Assembly: GCA_028015205.1 (NCBI GenBank) | Contig: CM051517.1 | Coordinates: 10,216,501-10,280,500 of the forward strand | DNA from: Mytilisepta virgata | Lineage: Eukaryota > Mollusca > Bivalvia > Mytilida > Mytilidae | Reading direction: 5' to 3' | DNA length: 64,000 nt | Shown here: one piece after another, positions 48,701-51,000 of the stretch | Numbering within the stretch: the first letter of the stretch is position 1 | Layout: every line of letters begins with the position of its first letter | Notes under the pieces: generated by a model | What the model was told of the DNA's origin: nothing | The model's database searches: none | The model's input: only the letters and a program-made list of their open reading frames with translations | Program-made: the position numbers and the translations under genes

Positions 48701-49228
48701 TAAGTACGCTGTTATTATTTCTTTTTTACAGAGTCAATCATATTCAATCTTGCTTTTTAAATAAAAACAAATTGATGCTGAACAACAAATCCGATCCCAT
48801 TTTACTAGAAATTTTTGAATTATTCTACAGAGTAGGGTAACAGTCTTACAGAAATAACCACAAAAAAGGATATAAAACTGAAAATATAACAGTAAAACAA
48901 AAAATTAAACATTTACATAAACCACTAAAATACAAGTACCTGTTTCCAAATCTAAGAAGCAGACATTCCCTGCACCATCAAATGCCACTGTGTCTGGCGT
49001 AATACATAAGGTCTGGAACATTTCTGGAGAACATTTCACAACATCCAACACAAGACAACATTCACGACACAAGGCCCATAACTCTTCTTCCGACAAACAA
49101 TAATCTCTAGCAGATAAAATATCGGCGAGACTGACTGTTTCATCTCCCTCCGGTTCAGGACTGACATCCCTCTCATCAGCAACCCCCTCAGTATACTCCA
49201 TATCTAGCGGAGGAATTTCTGTTTCCAT
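3571..49228 (-). CDS. KNDC1: KNDC1 (very-KIND) ortholog, Ras guanine-nucleotide exchange factor, 21 coding exons
   Basis: Spliced minus-strand gene. Exons in transcription order: 49228-48940, 26161-26106, 24388-23660, 21105-20991, 20783-20647, 20314-20156, 19309-19226, 17847-16121, 15707-15053, 14463-14331, 12781-12687, 12284-12079, 11637-11527, 11219-11072, 10087-9947, 8548-8357, 7740-7637, 7125-6975, 5908-5726, 4957-4800, 3796-3571. All junctions are GT/AG, phases are consistent, and the total is 5,799 nt (1,932 aa; the human protein is about 1,750). Domain order: KIND1 (about 32-174), KIND2 (about 359-495), linker with a conserved block at about 1010-1098, coiled coil (about 1318-1393), RasGEF_N (about 1440-1548), RasGEF (about 1648-1890). 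In vertebrates KNDC1 is a neuronal RasGEF whose second KIND domain binds MAP2 and restrains dendrite growth; that role here is inferred from homology. KIND modules are kinase C-lobe-like folds without catalysis. The start codon sits in a good context (AGCCATGG). Exon joins were made by eye and need RNA support. Confidence -1.
4240..4599 (-). mobile_element. SINE family B copy 1 (tRNA-derived)
   Basis: Flanked by a perfect 13-bp duplication TTCCTTAAATAGA (4227-4239 and 4600-4612). On the minus strand the head contains a pol III B-box (GGTTCGATCCCC) and an A-box-like TGGTAGCGTG, and the 3' end is GACGTTAAACAAC-like. Lies in KNDC1 intron 20. Confidence -1.
4800..4957 (-). CDS. KNDC1: KNDC1 coding exon 20 (RasGEF domain)
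   Basis: 52 codons plus 2 nt: LFLKSDSIALLKNKDSHMYP, then TIPSVVLLLLHIQQCEIGGF, then KLANGMYKWSKMR. Corresponds to the PxIPxLxxxLxxI core of RasGEFs and closely resembles human KNDC1 (VEVFLKSDS, MHIQQLETGGF as I recall it). Donor AG|GTCAGT. Confidence -1.
5726..5908 (-). CDS. KNDC1: KNDC1 coding exon 19 (RasGEF catalytic core)
   Basis: 61 codons, phase 0 at both ends. Contains RNYATCVSILEGLENLVVKQ and LPIWKNLPAKCVTVMEEL, the RasGEF region equivalent to LxNFNSLxAIxxGLxxxxVxRL. Its first 58 nt and the 16 intronic nt before them are the repeat unit of a tandem array running upstream (5851-6660), so about ten near-copies of this 3' splice site precede the true one. Only the copy at 5908 is joined to the rest of the exon. 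Confidence -1.
5851..6660 (-). repeat. 74-bp tandem array made of the exon 19 acceptor and exon start (11 copies)
   Basis: Eleven head-to-tail copies; the marker GTCTGAC recurs at 5901, 5974, 6048, 6122, 6196, 6270, 6344, 6418, 6492 and 6566 (a variant at 6637), spacing 73-74 bp (last 71). On the gene strand each unit is about 16 nt of intron end (TATTGTTGTTTTTTAG) plus 58 nt equal to the start of exon 19. The copy next to the gene is the real exon edge; the others are intronic. Copies differ at a few positions (for example GCT/GGCTG, ACA/ATA), suggesting fairly recent expansion. Confidence -1.
6975..7125 (-). CDS. KNDC1: KNDC1 coding exon 18 (RasGEF domain)
   Basis: 50 codons after a junction base: ...NLFVCEIRNESNIQQMIEFS, then HQVSHWVAAEIVSCGSSK. 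FSHQVSHWVAAEIV corresponds to the conserved RasGEF helix FNxxSxWVxxEIL. Phase 0 out; donor AAG|GTAATG. Confidence -1.
7637..7740 (-). CDS. KNDC1: KNDC1 coding exon 17 (RasGEF domain)
   Basis: Encodes GFFQQTHPVNYLNSKAQGVG, then VSLTLTKSRAPSNF. The HPVNYLNSKAQG block matches the LFxxIHPxxxLNxxxQ segment. Phase 0 in, phase 2 out; donor AA|GTAAGT. Confidence -1.
8190..8297. mobile_element. Foldback/MITE with 29-bp arms
   Basis: Arms 8190-8218 and 8269-8297 are inverted copies with one mismatch in 29, separated by 50 bp. It sits about 60 bp downstream of the exon 16 donor of KNDC1. Confidence -1.
8357..8548 (-). CDS. KNDC1: KNDC1 coding exon 16 (start of catalytic RasGEF domain)
   Basis: 64 codons, phase 0 at both ends. 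A basic stretch with RSRRHS (a possible basophilic kinase site, inference) precedes the RasGEF opening motif FTLTDYTPQKLAEQLTLIEQ (consensus: PxxLAEQLTLxE). Acceptor TTTTTCAG, donor CAG|GTAAAC. Confidence -1.
9947..10087 (-). CDS. KNDC1: KNDC1 coding exon 15 (REM-to-RasGEF linker)
   Basis: 47 codons, phase 0 at both ends: GIKPSSEYEEPSLQDLLNSC, then LIGQNIDLTSGATEDNIHVY, ending KPGTQKK. No known domain; it connects the REM and catalytic modules. Confidence -1.
10302..11042 (+). mobile_element. Helentron/pearl-like non-autonomous element with about 179-bp tandem repeats
   Basis: Two and a half tandem units (CCAGGAT marker at 10544, 10723 and 10901; period about 179 bp), followed by a unique 3' end with a perfect hairpin GCGAC-AAAA-GTCGC and a terminus CCCGACAAAAATG. 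The same kind of terminus occurs at 36245-36298. It lies in KNDC1 intron 14 and its end is only about 30 bp from the exon 14 donor. The left boundary is approximate. Confidence -1.
11072..11219 (-). CDS. KNDC1: KNDC1 coding exon 14 (end of RasGEF_N)
   Basis: 49 codons after one junction base: TNMTRLRQRVLDLLYFWIEG then FYSVDFDDHSELIDTLQNFL. The RxRVLxLLxxWIE motif is typical for the REM domain end. Donor GCA|GTGAGT, phase 0. The open frame continues past the donor into intronic repeat sequence, which is not coding. Confidence -1.
11527..11637 (-). CDS. KNDC1: KNDC1 coding exon 13 (RasGEF_N core)
   Basis: Encodes TALSFGYIHQFLFCFRYFAS then QKEVLDCLITKYRCAKG, the helical REM core (FLxxFRxFxxxxEVLxxLxxRY). 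Phase 2 at both ends; donor GGG|GTACGT. Confidence -1.
12079..12284 (-). CDS. KNDC1: KNDC1 coding exon 12 (start of RasGEF_N)
   Basis: 68 codons plus 2 nt: MSLTELSSIHPTYLYSVVTC at the start, ending EIQALQAGTTEGLLSYLFS. The final motif (KAGTLEGLI/LxYL type) is the usual opening of a RasGEF_N (REM) domain. It begins with ATG only by chance; the acceptor TTTCAG and phase 0 entry make it internal. Donor TC|GTAAGT. Confidence -1.
12687..12781 (-). CDS. KNDC1: KNDC1 coding exon 11 (coiled coil, second half)
   Basis: Encodes EQKSTLQQVCKDLDEMAAKI then HFLQICQTHLQ, amphipathic and continuous with exon 10. Acceptor CTTACAG, donor CAG|GTAGGT, phase 0 out. Aligns with the LQQL...FLELAQAYLQ region I recall in human KNDC1. 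Confidence -1.
12917..13531. mobile_element. TIR element with three 167-bp internal tandem repeats
   Basis: Units start at 12977, 13144 and 13311 (period 167), with a partial fourth at 13471. Ends are inverted: TATACCCTCACCTC on the left and GAGTGGGGGTATA on the right. Lies in KNDC1 intron 10, upstream of exon 11. The open frames here on both strands are a product of the repeats. Confidence -1.
14331..14463 (-). CDS. KNDC1: KNDC1 coding exon 10 (coiled coil, first half)
   Basis: 44 codons plus 1 nt. Heptad-like DEENASALQTELSALEQQIA followed by VEKKQKKKSENFYFKLMEC. I chose the donor AAAA|GTAAGC at 14330 because only this one gives the phase (1) that exon 11 needs; an earlier GT at CAA|GTTAAT leads to a stop. 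Confidence -1.
15053..15707 (-). CDS. KNDC1: KNDC1 coding exon 9 (low-complexity linker)
   Basis: 218 codons, residues about 1099-1317. Polar, S/N/D-rich with a strongly basic run ERRRRPRRKHHH at about 1140-1152 that could be a nuclear-localisation or lipid-binding patch (inference). The C-terminal end YHYATMQLNFSPEMEKFVQS looks ordered. Donor ATA|GTAAGT, phase 0 out. Confidence -1.
16121..17847 (-). CDS. KNDC1: KNDC1 coding exon 8 (1,727-nt linker exon)
   Basis: 575 codons plus 2 nt (residues about 524-1098). Mostly disordered composition: proline/basic KPIPRKP near the start, an S/P-rich stretch (ESRSPPRSPKHRSPKKP), Q/P-rich and H/S-rich segments. The last about 90 residues are ordered and conserved with vertebrate KNDC1 (IHLLREEFAFDGYMENGVED, LGCLKWETFASAITEKYCDI, YWAPDLLMSLYDAVNG). 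Acceptor TTTTCTAG, donor CAG|GTAAGA, phase 2 out. Confidence -1.
18188..18708. mobile_element. pogo/Tigger-type MITE (521 bp)
   Basis: Starts CAGTGGAACCTCTGTAAACC and ends GGTTAAGGGGAGTTCCACTG, imperfect inverted ends, flanked by TA on both sides (18186-18187 and 18709-18710), the duplication typical of Tc1/mariner transposons. Subterminal GAGG-CCGGTTTT motifs repeat inside. No transposase. KNDC1 intron 7. Confidence -1.
19226..19309 (-). CDS. KNDC1: KNDC1 coding exon 7 (28 codons after KIND2)
   Basis: Encodes ICGIHDGRTGESSALVLQQL followed by FQDAHFKI. Acceptor AATTCAG, donor ATT|GTAGGT, phase 0 at both ends. Placed by phase, splice sites and position; it extends the C-terminal edge of KIND2. 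Confidence -1.
19651..19917 (+). mobile_element. SINE family A copy 1 (tRNA-derived)
   Basis: Perfect 12-bp flanking duplication TCTATACATTTC (19639-19650 and 19918-19929). The head has an A-box (TGGCCGAGTGG) and B-box (GAGTTCGAATCTC) of a Ser/Leu-type tRNA, a body ending AATAAAAACTGGCC, and a tail GGCGTTAAACCCCAAC then ACTAAACAAACAAA. In KNDC1 intron 7, antisense to the gene. Confidence -1.
20156..20314 (-). CDS. KNDC1: KNDC1 coding exon 6 (KIND2 C-terminal part)
   Basis: 53 codons: ACLYGLGTTLKCAGGKKYSS, then NVSSELKELLSQLVHPDTQQRPSIDETLE. The LVHPDTQQRPSIDE block matches the kinase helix-I arginine region. Phase 0 at both ends. In vertebrates KIND2 is the MAP2-binding module. Confidence -1.
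20647..20783 (-). CDS. KNDC1: KNDC1 coding exon 5 (KIND2 middle)
   Basis: Encodes PAYLSLDTLLVRENGSISFR and continues AIPEDKPLEVIFMAPELQQKGELSEK. The MAPEL segment corresponds to the kinase APE motif. Phase 1 in, phase 0 out. Confidence -1.
20991..21105 (-). CDS. KNDC1: KNDC1 coding exon 4 (start of KIND2)
   Basis: Encodes GLTVGEVLELIDRNLTEEEL and then WALCKEGAYSLQRKMKHL, a clear second KIND N-terminus homologous to exon 1 (both carry an L-[ST]-EEELWALC core). Phase 0 in, phase 1 out; donor TTAC|GTAAGT is a full consensus. Confidence -1.
21244..21606 (-). mobile_element. SINE family B copy 2
   Basis: About 80-90% like copy 1 by eye, with head, B-box and the GGACGTTAAACAATAAT 3' end. Flanks share AGTAAAATA (21235-21243 and 21607-21615). 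Inserted inside an older palindrome-rich element (21216-22826). The B-box is slightly decayed. Confidence -1.
22129..22489 (-). mobile_element. SINE family B copy 3 (5' altered)
   Basis: Perfect 13-bp flanking duplication AAAACAGACTTGA (22116-22128 and 22490-22502). It keeps the B-box and 3' tail but lacks the A-box part of the tRNA head and carries a short replacement near 22330-22370. Also inside the palindrome-rich element. Confidence -1.
23076..23545 (+). mobile_element. Truncated copy of the 34766-36298 element
   Basis: Two about 145-bp units followed by the same unique 3' segment (GCAGATTTTAAATTCGTG... and GCAGGTGAGACAAAAACT). The hairpin is partly deleted (GTCGCCGCCGCAGG). In KNDC1 intron 3, close to the exon 3 donor at 23659. 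Confidence -1.
23660..24388 (-). CDS. KNDC1: KNDC1 coding exon 3 (end of KIND1 and inter-KIND linker)
   Basis: 243 codons, phase 0 at both ends (residues about 116-358). The first about 58 residues finish KIND1 (SHLFSLGMTLLYAAEY, LFGYMTSEKPNDRPDLESV, matching the kinase helix F-to-I region, where the R-P motif is conserved). The remainder is low-complexity and rich in S, N, K and P, with a proline/basic motif PPIPKKP near residue 290 that could bind an SH3 domain (inference), and a lysine-rich tail ending KKHQ. Confidence -1.
25459..25581. mobile_element. Foldback element with 36-bp arms
   Basis: Arms 25459-25494 and 25546-25581 are inverted with about four mismatches. The 51-bp spacer holds another inverted pair, GCCATATTGGA and TCCAATATGGC. 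Further (C)CAATATGG motifs continue to about 25730. KNDC1 intron 2. Confidence -1.
26057..26100. repeat. 22-bp perfect direct duplication next to the exon 2 donor
   Basis: Two abutting copies of 22 bp (containing CAGTGGCCAACAATAAGCAT), ending five bases from the exon 2 boundary, so the duplicated block begins right after the KNDC1 exon 2 splice donor. Confidence -1.
26106..26161 (-). CDS. KNDC1: KNDC1 coding exon 2 (56-nt microexon of KIND1)
   Basis: Encodes EPEQLYIPPEYEHNEQSYK, with the first E split across the junction with exon 1 (phase 1 in, phase 0 out). The acceptor is TTTTTTTTCAG and the donor AAG|GTAATA. The PPEY motif corresponds to the kinase activation-segment/APE region kept in KIND folds. 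It is too short for ORF prediction but is required for a continuous KIND1. Confidence -1.
26162..28533. other. KNDC1 intron 1, 3' portion without recognisable content
   Basis: AT-rich DNA with no convincing exon, repeat family or structure. Short open frames have no coding character. Confidence -1.
28534..28892. mobile_element. Tandem-repeat MITE with TTTTGCCCC / GGGGCATAAAA ends
   Basis: Two units, 192 bp apart (ATGTACAAAGTTTCA at 28559 and 28751), between inverted ends; the left end has expanded to a C12 run (28540-28551). The right part holds GACGGACGTATGGATGCACA, a composition typical of such elements. KNDC1 intron 1. Confidence -1.
29041..29195 (+). repeat. Dispersed mytilid-type repeat fragment
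   Basis: Contains GAGGCCAGCTGAAGCCAACC, GGTGCGGGATTTTCTTGCTG and GGTTGTTGTCTCTTTGACAC, phrases I recall as very common in Mytilus sequences. Identification is from memory only. Confidence -1.
30300..31600 (+). mobile_element. Degenerate tandem-repeat element of related type
   Basis: Units contain GGTCCTATGTTAAAAT-like, CATCTTGGTTGACAGTCTGG (30553, 31133, 31262 region) and GAAAGAGGACCATCTAAGG. No clean ends found. Hosts SINE family A copy 2. KNDC1 intron 1. Confidence -1.
30739..30955 (+). mobile_element. SINE family A copy 2
   Basis: Same head, B-box and tail (AAAACTCCAACTAAAC) as copy 1 but with an internal deletion of about 45 bp. Flanked by AAATGAATTTTT / AAATGAGTTTTT (one mismatch). It has inserted within a degenerate tandem-repeat element at about 30300-31600. 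Confidence -1.
32640..32705 (+). repeat. Short SINE-tail-like fragment
   Basis: CTCGCCGTGATATTGGCGG followed by GGCGTAAAACAATATTCAATC and short ATCA repeats. Looks like the 3' end of a third SINE family; no head or target duplication seen. Confidence -1.
32715..32910 (+). mobile_element. SINE family A copy 3 (degenerate fragment)
   Basis: Recognisable AGCTCAGTGGCCAAGTAG head and the GTCAGTTTTCCTGCTAAAGG body, without a clear tail or target duplication. Old copy; boundaries approximate. Confidence -1.
34766..36298 (+). mobile_element. Helentron/pearl-like element with eight about 145-bp tandem repeats
   Basis: About eight degenerate units (GAGAAATGGA-type marker near 35028, 35190, 35328, 35475, 35606, 35750, 35897 and 36042). 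The 3' end has a stem TCGCC..TGCGA-cttttaa-TCGCA-GGCGA, then GAGACAAAAATG. The left end TGTCTCACCTG is an 11-bp inverted match (one mismatch) to the right end. The plan of core repeats between short inverted ends with a 3' hairpin fits bivalve pearl elements, considered non-autonomous Helitron relatives. Confidence -1.
36299..39057. other. KNDC1 intron 1, unassigned
   Basis: AT-rich DNA, no exon or repeat identified. Confidence -1.
39058..39321 (-). mobile_element. SINE family A copy 4
   Basis: Perfect 13-bp duplication CTCTGCTATAATA (39045-39057 and 39322-39334). Head and tail both complete on the minus strand; among the best-preserved members here. Confidence -1.
40839..41935 (+). mobile_element. 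Tandem-repeat element, GAGGCTC...CCAGGTGAGC family, copy 1
   Basis: Left end AGAGGCTCTCAAGAGCCT (a hairpin) then CACTCACCT; right end AAAAGCTCACCTTGGC and AGCCAGGTGAGCTAAAA. Internal units repeat GGTCCTATGTTAACTATG-type and AGCCATCTTGGATTTCC phrases four times. KNDC1 intron 1. Confidence -1.
42523..43134 (-). repeat. 3' LTR (612 bp)
   Basis: Same length as the 5' LTR with no mismatch noticed by eye. It follows the polypurine tract directly. Flanked on its outer side by the ATAT target duplication. Confidence -1.
43135..43145 (-). promoter_or_regulatory. Polypurine tract
   Basis: AAGGGGGGAGG directly abuts the 3' LTR on the element strand, the expected plus-strand DNA primer position. Confidence -1.
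43225..47901 (-). CDS. Gag-Pol polyprotein of LTR retrotransposon (Gag-PR-IN-RT-RH)
   Basis: A single 1,558-residue frame with no frameshift or stop. The N-terminus carries a charged coiled coil with a 13-residue repeat (EKEDEFKLKQL, about 74-115), then a gag capsid-like region, a CCHC zinc knuckle (C368-x2-C-x4-H-x4-C381) and a protease active site DTGA (D452). Next is integrase: zinc-binding H701/H708 and C738/C741, and a DD35E core D772, D831, E867 (exactly 35 residues between the last two). Reverse transcriptase follows (FDLLKGYWQ, D1231; YIDD at 1291-1294), then RNase H (D1440, E1480, D1509, D1552) to the C-terminus. In ordinary Ty3/gypsy elements integrase follows RNase H; here it precedes RT. 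The RT (VMPFGMKNAPATFQ) is clearly of gypsy type, not copia. No chromodomain or envelope was seen. Confidence -1.
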   Translation of the reverse strand: MEFDAGKFLKTPDLEGFDKLKKEELVLLAKHLKIDFRTSMRKQIIKNLVIDNLVDLEIFGEEALDLKVENVDALKLKQLELEHELKLKQLEKEDEFKLKQLEKEDEFKLKQLQAELEMRERLEMEKMKIEMAKVESNTKSKSEHFEAAKNIRLVPKFCEKTVDKFFPQFEKIAQNLKWPKPYWTTMLQSVFVGKAAEIYSALSSEKSSDYDTVKQEVLKAYELVPEAYRQKFRSYKKFETQTYVEFAREKEDLFDKWLTSKKIDKNFDKLRQLMLLEEFKQCVNLDLKTHLDDKTVETLQDAAVVSDNYTISHKRSFKGQNFYTSSGNYKNQSTERTDIKPVAQNKSPSSYNMSGPKFDTFEKKLLTCAYCKKNGHLMADCFRLQKKNERDHKPKSSACTTPVVTNKLECPASQAFKSSFCDYMEDYQPFMSDGFVSIVNNTTPQPIKILRDTGASQSLLLEGVLPLSEETSVGASVLLRGVELGCIDVPLHRIYLKSDLITGPVVVGVRPTLPVEGVSLLLGNDLARNKVVAEPIVTSEPVVDVKSPEDDAELYPACVVTRAMARKQQDEDLQEGQYDYMDLSDSFFADIEGPGSSKKAIIRPPGTNKSVIMPWPDVNSHSLDKRTFREEQNKDPEVLQLCKRALPQEEADKVAECYYHQDGILMRKWRPPDAIPEEEWRVVYQVVVPKVYRQEIIGLAHDTPLAGHLGIRKTCLKILQHFYWPRLRNDVAEYCKSCHICQVVGKPNQKIPPAPLLPIPAFEEPFSRVLIDCVGPLPKTKTGNAYLLTIMCTSTRFPEAIPLRNIKTPTIVKALIKLFTLVGLPKSIQSDQGSNFMSGLFQQVVYQLGIAQYRSSAYHPESQGALERFHQTLKNMIRTFCLQFHRDWDDGVHFLLFAVREAVQESLGFSPFELVFGHTVRGPLKLIKEKWLTEHTDLNLLDYVSRFKEKLYTACQIAQKNLKTVQNKMKIWYDKDARDRVFEPGDKVLVFLPVPGHPLQAKYCGPYTIDSKINDLNYIVKTPGRRKQNRVCHINMLKPYFERTNEGESKPVATLAMVKSENDHDKPETIEPSFDSKTMEQTVRLKNSEILSNLDSKLAHLSFDRRQKLKTLVFSFKNLFPDVPNKTTAVCHDVDVGDASPIKQHPYRLNPLKLDVMRQEIRYMLDNDIIEPSNSEWSSPCLLVPKPDKTFRFVTDFRKVNSVSKSDSYPIPRIEDCIDNIGQSKFVSKFDLLKGYWQVPLTPRAREISAFVTPDGLFQYTVMPFGMKNAPATFQRMINNVIKDLDCCYAYIDDLIVCSDSWEEHLTHLYDTFDRLSQSNLTVNLAKSEFCKATVDYLGHTVGQGQVKPIMAKVDAITNFPPPTNKKQLMRYLGMIGFYRKFCSNFATVVQPLTHLLRKDSKFIWSDNCQNSFEKSKSLLINSPVLITPDFKKQFKLAVDASDVGVGAVLYQETDDNVEKPISYFSKKLDKHQKNYSTIEKECFALLSALQHFDVYLNPTMHPILVYTDHNPLTFIHKMRNKNQRLTRWSLLLQEYDIIVKHIKGKDNVIADALSRSY
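47967..47985 (-). promoter_or_regulatory. Primer binding site resembling tRNA-Pro
   Basis: Five bases after the 5' LTR the element strand reads TGGGGGCTCGTCTCGGGA. The first 12 bases match the tRNA-Pro primer site of murine leukaemia virus; after that there is a one-base offset before CGGGA. Assigned from recalled tRNA-Pro 3' sequence. Confidence -1.
47991..48602 (-). repeat. 5' LTR (612 bp)
   Basis: Reads as identical to the 42523-43134 copy over its full length. On the element strand it begins TGTTATGATATTG and ends CGGCCGTAACA. A TATATATA box lies near 48340-48347 and an AATAAA signal at 48066-48061, which fits a U3-R-U5 layout. Confidence -1.
48940..49228 (-). CDS. KNDC1: KNDC1 coding exon 1 (start codon, KIND1 N-terminal half)
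   Basis: Residues 1-96 plus one base. An acidic N-terminus (METEIPPLDMEY...) leads into the KIND signature VSLADILSARDYCLSEEELW, then CRECCLVLDVV and VCFLDLET. The donor reads ACAG|GTACTT (phase 1). The next in-frame codons (GTC ILVVYVNV) are intron read-through, so the open frame overstates the exon by about 35 nt. The KIND domain continues only after a 22.8-kb intron. Confidence -1.
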
Positions 49229-49271
49229 GGCTATATATCCATTGTATTATAAATACTGAACATAATCTAAC
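49229..49271 (-). promoter_or_regulatory. KNDC1 5' UTR segment with a 10-codon uORF
   Basis: Upstream of the start codon an acceptor-like TTGCCTAATTTCAG ends at 49272, so the coding exon probably extends to 49271. Within it an ATG at 49263-49261 opens a 10-codon frame that stops (TAG, 49233-49231) two bases before the main ATG. Translation effects are inferred. Confidence -1.
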
Positions 49272-49771
49272 CTGAAATTAGGCAATAAAAAAAAAGTTAA
49301 AGGTGAACAGATTAGTATGATCTATTGTCTTTTAATAAATATAAATATACTTATATGTGTCCTTGTTTTAAATAGACATAATGGATTACATCTGATAAGT
49401 CATGTGTTAATCCATATGAACATATTTTTATTAATAAGAAAAAGATTATATACTATAACACTGCCAACACCATAAATTTCATGTATACATAAATAATTTT
49501 AAACAGACATCATTTACAATGTGGAAATGTAGGCATATGGGATATTAGTGTCCCAGAACTGAACACAACAAAAATAACTTGTATAAATTTAGAAAACTAT
49601 AGCCCCACCATTGCCGGCACCATAAGACATAATGCTTAGAACTTTCAGATTTTTAAAACTTTAATTATATAATATTAAATGTGAGATGTGTTTCATTTAT
49701 TTTCTTTGTAAATATGTAAGTTTCACTTCTTAGTCCATATAATAGAACATCAAACTTAGATATGTATTCTA

Positions 49772-49872
49772 ATTATGGTTTATTTCACAGCATGTGTATA
49801 ATAGAACTTCCAAGTTATACACATGTATTCTAACAAGGAATTATGGTTTATTTCACAGCATGTGTACAATAC
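49772..49872. repeat. Local direct duplication
   Basis: ATTATGGTTTATTTCACAGC plus ATGTGTA occurs near 49773 and again near 49842, about 69 bp apart. Upstream of the KNDC1 start codon, within the proposed 5' UTR intron. Confidence -1.
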
Positions 49873-50166
49873 ATTAGGTACATAAAAATACAATTAGATT
49901 AGTGTACTTAGATACAGGAATGTCAACATATTTACCCTTACAAATGACTGATGTCGAGTATTTGACCATTTACATATCATCTAATGGGCTTATGGTCCAA
50001 TACAGGGAAAGTGATGGCTTCTAAATGTTACTTGTCACTTTAGTATAAGTCTTTTTGGATAAGATTTTGACTCATTAATGTATACTTTATATCATTATGG
50101 TTTTCTTATATACAGACAGCTGAAATACCTAATTTACTGAATACAAAGGTGAAATAAGTATTGACA

Positions 50167-50181
50167 CCCCCCCCCCCCCCC
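50167..50181 (+). repeat. Poly-C run (15 C)
   Basis: Uninterrupted C15 in AT-rich DNA upstream of the KNDC1 start codon; no further structure seen around it. Confidence -1.
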
Positions 50182-50968
50182 TTGAATGACAGAATAAGTA
50201 AAGATAAACATGAAAGGGGTTAAAATGGTGAAATGGAAGTCTTTTCACAAAATCATGGCAACATAAGATTAAATATTGCCAAAAAAGATAGTTTTAAAGA
50301 TTCAACCATGAATGAGGATGCCATTCCCGAGGCATCATGAGGAGTCTTTGGAATATAAATCATCCTTTGTATACTATACATGTACATTTTGTATGTCTTT
50401 ACAAGTTTGTGAAGTGGATAATTCTTGTCATGAGAGAAATACCATAGGATCAAGATATTACCAGTTACAGTATTAATCAATATTTGTATAAATGACTGCT
50501 TCAGTGAAAAAATAAATCTTATTTCTGTTACCAGTAAATGCCACAAAATTACAGGGGGTGTATAACTAAACACTATCAGCATTTAAGTTTTATGATTTAA
50601 ACTCACATTGGAATTAGAATTTTTTATATCTAACTATTCTGCTTTTATAAAAGTAACAATGCAATAAAAATTATGTAAATTATATTACATTACTTAATTA
50701 AGCTAAATTATTCTAGTGTTAACGAAAAACTGTTATAATTAAATGTGAAAAGTCTACAGAAAAAAGAAACAGAAGAGTGAATGTACAATCATTTTAGCAA
50801 AAAACATGGAGAATGTAAAAATTTCTTTATTCTAGTAAACAAACCTGTTCTGATCCTACAAATATTCCTGTGTATTGAAATAAAGTTTGTCAGAGTTATG
50901 TATTTAATCGTAAACTTTTATCTGTAGAAATCAATAAAACAAATGAATTGACCAAATTTATTACTTAC

Positions 50969-51000
50969 CTGAAAATCACCATTTTTACCTGTGCAGGTTT
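50969..51000 (-). other. Possible non-coding 5' exon of KNDC1 (donor end)
   Basis: The gene strand reads GATTTTCAG|GTAAGTAA with the exon end at 50969, a strong donor that pairs with the acceptor at 49272 and would give a 1.7-kb 5' UTR intron. The upstream limit and the transcription start are unknown; only the donor is supported. Confidence -1.
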
